8,039 nucleotides of DNA from Thiobacillus sp. (GTDB taxonomy: Bacteria; Pseudomonadota; Gammaproteobacteria; Burkholderiales; Thiobacillaceae): positions 1-8,039 of the forward strand of contig JADMKH010000130.1 of NCBI GenBank assembly GCA_018780025.1, written 5' to 3'. A model generated the notes under the pieces. That model was given only the letters and a program-made list of their open reading frames with translations. It did not search any database and was not told the origin of the DNA. Positions within the stretch are counted from its first letter, which is position 1. Every line of letters starts with the position of its first letter. Made by a program: the position numbers and the translations under genes. This document shows, piece after piece, positions 6,128-8,039 of the stretch.

Positions 6128-6162
6128 TCCGTTCATGGTTCGGCACGCCCACCATGAACGGA
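6128..6162. terminator. Strong 12-base hairpin in the convergent gap, possible bidirectional terminator
   Basis: TCCGTTCATGGT (6128-6139) and ACCATGAACGGA (6151-6162) are perfect reverse complements around an eleven-base loop. It lies between the EF-hand gene (plus) and queD (minus), where transcription from both sides must stop. Neither strand has a clear T-run after the stem, so it is not a classical intrinsic terminator; it could instead shield transcript ends or be a dispersed repeat. Confidence 0.45.
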
Positions 6163-6183
6163 TGGGGTGTTTCCGGTATTGAA

Positions 6184-6204
6184 AAGGCCTTCAGCGAACG
6201 CCTT
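6184..6204 (-). terminator. Candidate terminator of queD
   Basis: Read on the minus strand, 18 bases after the queD stop, AAGGC and GCCTT form a five-base stem with an eleven-base loop; the distal arm runs into TTTTC. The stem is short and the T-run has four bases, so this is a weak candidate. Confidence 0.3.
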
Positions 6205-6221
6205 GATGAAAACAGTTAAGG

Positions 6222-6575
6222 CTATCCACGATAGACGCACCCCGAGTCGTGCGTTTCCATCACCTTGATTTGCGACAGACCGGGCAAGGCCGGCTTGAGT
6301 TGTTGCCACAGCCACACCGCCAGATGTTCGCTGGTGGGATTGTCCAGCCCGGCGATGTCGTTGAGATTGCGATGGTCGAGCGCGGCGTGAATGGGTTGCC
6401 AGGCGGCTTCGATGTCGGCGAAATCGAGCACCCAGCCGAATTGAGGATCGATGTCGCCGCTGAGGGTGAGTTCGACCTGGAACGAATGGCCGTGCAGCCG
6501 CGAACACGGATGGGATTCGGGCAACGCGGGCAGGCGCCGCGCGCATTGCAGGTGAAAAACGCGAAAGATATCCAT
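6222..6575 (-). CDS. queD: QueD / 6-pyruvoyl-tetrahydropterin synthase family enzyme
   Basis: A 117-residue protein of the T-fold family. QueD (6-carboxy-tetrahydropterin synthase) converts dihydroneopterin triphosphate to 6-carboxy-5,6,7,8-tetrahydropterin in queuosine/7-deazapurine synthesis. Visible are 'HPCSRLHGHSF' with catalytic Cys24 and zinc ligands His28 and His30, 'GWVLDFADIEAAW' (47-59), 'LDHRNLNDIAGLDNPTSEHLAVWLW' with Asp67-His68 of the catalytic relay, and 'METHDSGCVYRG' at the C-terminus with Glu107 in the pterin-binding position. Odd: the usual 'AAHRLP' that gives the first zinc histidine reads 'CARRLP', with Arg13 in that place. Length matches E. coli QueD (about 120). Start at 6575 has only a weak Shine-Dalgarno. 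It lies 51 bases after the GDCCVxC gene on the same strand, so read-through from the mer promoter is possible. Confidence 0.85.
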   Translation of the reverse strand: MDIFRVFHLQCARRLPALPESHPCSRLHGHSFQVELTLSGDIDPQFGWVLDFADIEAAWQPIHAALDHRNLNDIAGLDNPTSEHLAVWLWQQLKPALPGLSQIKVMETHDSGCVYRG

Positions 6576-6626
6576 GCGGCATTCTCGCGCAAGTTGCGGG
6601 CGCTGACTATGCAGATCCGGGAAAAC

Positions 6627-6863
6627 TCATGCCGCGCAACAGCCGCCTGATTGCGCGCCGGGTCTGCCGCTGGCCTGAATCGGCGGGCATGGCACGGTGC
6701 CGTAGGAACAGTACACGCAGCAATCGCCCGGCTTCGGTTTCAGCACGGCATGGCACGCCTCGCACTCATAAAACCACTGACAGGCGTCGGTGGGCATGGT
6801 CTCGGTTTTGACGTGACCGCACTCCGGACAAGTGATCGTGGAATCGGGAATGAAGTCGCTCAT
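6627..6863 (-). CDS. GDCCVxC domain small cysteine-rich protein
   Basis: A 78-residue protein with eleven cysteines. An N-terminal zinc-ribbon-like part has 'CPECGH' (12-17), Cys28 and 'CEACH' (34-38). The family signature follows: 'GDCCVYCSYGTVPCPPIQ' (46-63). It ends in 'GGCCAA' with a vicinal cysteine pair (75-76). Homologues are annotated as GDCCVxC domain (seleno)proteins and are repeatedly found in mer clusters. Here all positions are cysteine; there is no in-frame TGA before the stop. Its ATG overlaps the merP stop in an ATGA, so it is translationally coupled to merP. Thiol richness and context suggest it binds or passes Hg(II) or another soft metal in the cytoplasm; its biochemical function is not established to my knowledge. 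Confidence 0.88.
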   Translation of the reverse strand: MSDFIPDSTITCPECGHVKTETMPTDACQWFYECEACHAVLKPKPGDCCVYCSYGTVPCPPIQASGRPGAQSGGCCAA

Positions 6864-7147
6864 TGCGCGCCACCCTTGATCGTCGACGGATACCCCGCAT
6901 TGGCCGTGGCACGCATGATCTGATCCGTGCTGACCTTGGCATCGTCATACGTCACCACGGCCTGACGTTTGTCGAAATCGACTTCGGCCTGCTTCACGCC
7001 ATCCACCTTGGATATCGCCTTCTTCACCGTAATCGGGCACGCGCCGCAGGTCATGCCGGGCACACCGAGGGTGACGGTCTTCTGCGCGGCGAGCAGCGGG
7101 CTTGAAAACGCGACCAGCACAGCCGCCAGGAAAATGGATTGGTTCAT
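6860..7147 (-). CDS. merP: MerP, periplasmic mercury-binding protein
   Basis: A 95-residue protein: Sec signal peptide in residues 1-20 (cleavage around 'PLLA-AQ'), then one heavy-metal-associated domain of about 70 residues. The binding motif 'GMTCGACPITVKKAISKVDGV' starts at residue 31, with Cys34 and Cys37; 'CPITVKKA' is characteristic of MerP rather than of copper chaperones. 'AVVTYDDAKVS' and 'ATANAGYPS' complete the fold. MerP collects Hg(II) in the periplasm and hands it to MerT. The start follows an excellent AAGGAGG five bases upstream that overlaps the end of merT. A copper-type HMA chaperone is the alternative, made unlikely by merT and merR alongside. Confidence 0.93.
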   Translation of the reverse strand: MNQSIFLAAVLVAFSSPLLAAQKTVTLGVPGMTCGACPITVKKAISKVDGVKQAEVDFDKRQAVVTYDDAKVSTDQIMRATANAGYPSTIKGGAQ

Positions 7148-7156
7148 ACAACCTCC

Positions 7157-7495
7157 TTAATAGAACAGCGATGCATACCAGGGAAAAGTGAGCAGAATCA
7201 GCAGCAGCGCGGCCACGGCCCAGAAAATCAAACGCTGCCGACGCTGCACGGCGCCGTCGGCACACGCTCTGCCCGGCTCGCACACAGCGGGCTGGCGATA
7301 CAGTTTGGCCCAGGCCAGACCGAGCAAGCCGAGCGTGAGCACCACGAAAACAGGACGATAGGGTTCAAGCCCGGTGAGCGTGGACATCCACGCGCCGCCC
7401 AGTCCGAGCGAGACCAGCACCAGCGGCGCCACGCAACACAAAGAGGCGCCAATAGCGGCGGCGGCACTGGCCCAGAGGGTGGGTTTCATGTTCAT
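7157..7495 (-). CDS. merT: MerT, mercuric ion inner-membrane transporter
   Basis: A 112-residue protein with three predicted membrane helices (about 8-33, 47-66, 88-108). The vicinal pair Cys20-Cys21 lies in helix 1 ('GASLCCVAPLVLVSLGLGGAW'), where MerT receives Hg(II) from MerP; the second pair, Cys72 and Cys78, lies in the cytoplasmic loop between helices 2 and 3 ('CEPGRAC'), where it passes the ion to a cytoplasmic acceptor. Length and layout fit MerT (about 116). The start at 7495 has AGGATA about seven bases upstream; an ATG two codons further in is possible. First gene of the leftward mer transcript, nine bases before merP. With no merA visible, the final acceptor of the imported Hg(II) is unclear. 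Confidence 0.93.
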   Translation of the reverse strand: MNMKPTLWASAAAAIGASLCCVAPLVLVSLGLGGAWMSTLTGLEPYRPVFVVLTLGLLGLAWAKLYRQPAVCEPGRACADGAVQRRQRLIFWAVAALLLILLTFPWYASLFY

Positions 7496-7525
7496 GGATC
7501 TATCCTGATGATCGCGATGGCCGTA

Positions 7526-7556
7526 GCATAAGGTCCGTACCCCACTACAGAGTCAA
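7526..7556 (-). promoter_or_regulatory. MerR-type operator/promoter of merTP
   Basis: On the minus strand, -35 TTGACT (7551-7556) and -10-like TTATGC (7526-7531) are 19 bases apart, the overlong spacer typical of MerR-activated promoters. Between them lies an imperfect dyad: TCTGTAG (7545-7551 read on minus) and GTACGGA (7534-7540) around four bases, five of seven positions matching as a dyad. The right arm equals the classical mer operator arm and the four-base centre has the classical length. MerR would bind here, repress, and untwist the promoter when Hg(II) binds. Confidence 0.8.
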
Positions 7557-7562
7557 GCGAAA

Positions 7563-7988
7563 ATGTTGACGATTTCTAAACTGGCACGCGAAGCCGGCGT
7601 CAATGTCGAGACGATCCGTTTTTATCAGCGGCGCGGCTTGCTGGCCGAGCCGGTCAAGCCGCTGGGCGGCATACGCCACTATGAGCAGGCTGACGTGGCC
7701 CGCGTGCTGTTCATCAAGGCCGCCCAACGCATCGGCTTCACGCTCGACGAGATCGAACAGTTATTGAACCTGGATGACGGCATGCATTGCTCGGAGGCGC
7801 GGGCGATTGCCGAGCACAAGCTTGGAATGGTGCGGGAAAAGCGGGCCGATCTGGAACGCATCGAAACTGCGTTAACGCAGCTGGTGGGACGCTGCGAAGC
7901 CAGCCGGGGCAAGGTCAGCTGTCCGCTGATCGACGCGCTGCAACCGTCGGTCATGGACAGCCCGACCCAGCCGGGCGACAAACCTTAA
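7563..7988 (+). CDS. merR: MerR, Hg(II)-responsive regulator
   Basis: A 141-residue MerR-family regulator. The helix-turn-helix and wing lie at 1-70 ('TISKLAREAGVNVETIRFYQRRGLL', 'GIRHYEQADVARVLFIKAAQRIGFTLDEI'), followed by the dimerisation helix (about 77-110) and the metal-binding tail. Cys76, Cys111 and Cys120 have the same 35- and 9-residue spacing as the three mercury ligands of Tn501 MerR (82, 117, 126), so this is a mercury sensor rather than a copper, zinc or redox MerR relative. The gene is divergent from merT and shares the operator; its start lies only six bases beyond the -35 of the merT promoter, with no clear Shine-Dalgarno, so its leader must be very short. Fifty-one bases follow to the window end with nothing recognisable. 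Confidence 0.95.
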   Translation: MLTISKLAREAGVNVETIRFYQRRGLLAEPVKPLGGIRHYEQADVARVLFIKAAQRIGFTLDEIEQLLNLDDGMHCSEARAIAEHKLGMVREKRADLERIETALTQLVGRCEASRGKVSCPLIDALQPSVMDSPTQPGDKP

Positions 7989-8039
7989 GGCTCTTTCACT
8001 GTTATGTGTTGACCGCATTGATGCCGTAGGTCGGGAACA

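Noticed and set aside
1..8039. CRISPR array, insertion sequence, tRNA or rRNA.
   Set aside because: I saw no regularly spaced direct repeats, transposase frame with terminal repeats, or tRNA/rRNA-like segments.

Overview
The window is GC-rich, densely packed bacterial DNA. The gene content (an ArsR-rhodanese regulator, a persulfide-dioxygenase-like enzyme, a periplasmic rhodanese, a DsrE-family protein and a compact mer cluster) suggests a proteobacterium with active sulfur chemistry. My best guess is a beta- or gammaproteobacterial sulfur oxidiser; this is inferred from gene content, as there is no rRNA or other taxonomic marker here.

Region A (1-5008, minus strand) is one tight transcription unit of seven genes, read from right to left: ArsR-type helix-turn-helix/rhodanese fusion regulator, ETHE1-like metallo-beta-lactamase-fold hydrolase, MFS transporter, secreted single-domain rhodanese, transglutaminase-like protein, secreted CxxC protein of unknown family, and a DsrE-family protein cut by the window edge. 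Gaps within the unit are 1 to 36 bases. A perfect 16-base palindrome lies directly upstream of the regulator start and probably is its operator. The set looks like a persulfide/sulfane-sulfur sensing and handling operon. The transglutaminase-like gene and the CxxC gene are the parts that standard models of such operons do not explain.

Region B (5009-5720) holds no gene I can support. It contains two compact perfect inverted repeats close to the regulator, a looser inverted repeat near its right end, and a weak 84-codon open frame.

Region C (5721-6026, plus strand) is a small exported protein with two canonical EF-hand calcium-binding loops. Behind it, a 12-base perfect hairpin lies in the convergent gap to queD.

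Region D (6222-7988) is a mercury cluster. merR reads rightward; merT, merP and a small cysteine-rich GDCCVxC protein read leftward from a recognisable MerR-type operator/promoter with a 19-base spacer, followed on the same strand by a QueD/6-pyruvoyl-tetrahydropterin synthase homologue. MerR keeps all three mercury-binding cysteines, but no merA reductase is visible. The QueD homologue has arginine where a zinc-binding histidine is expected.
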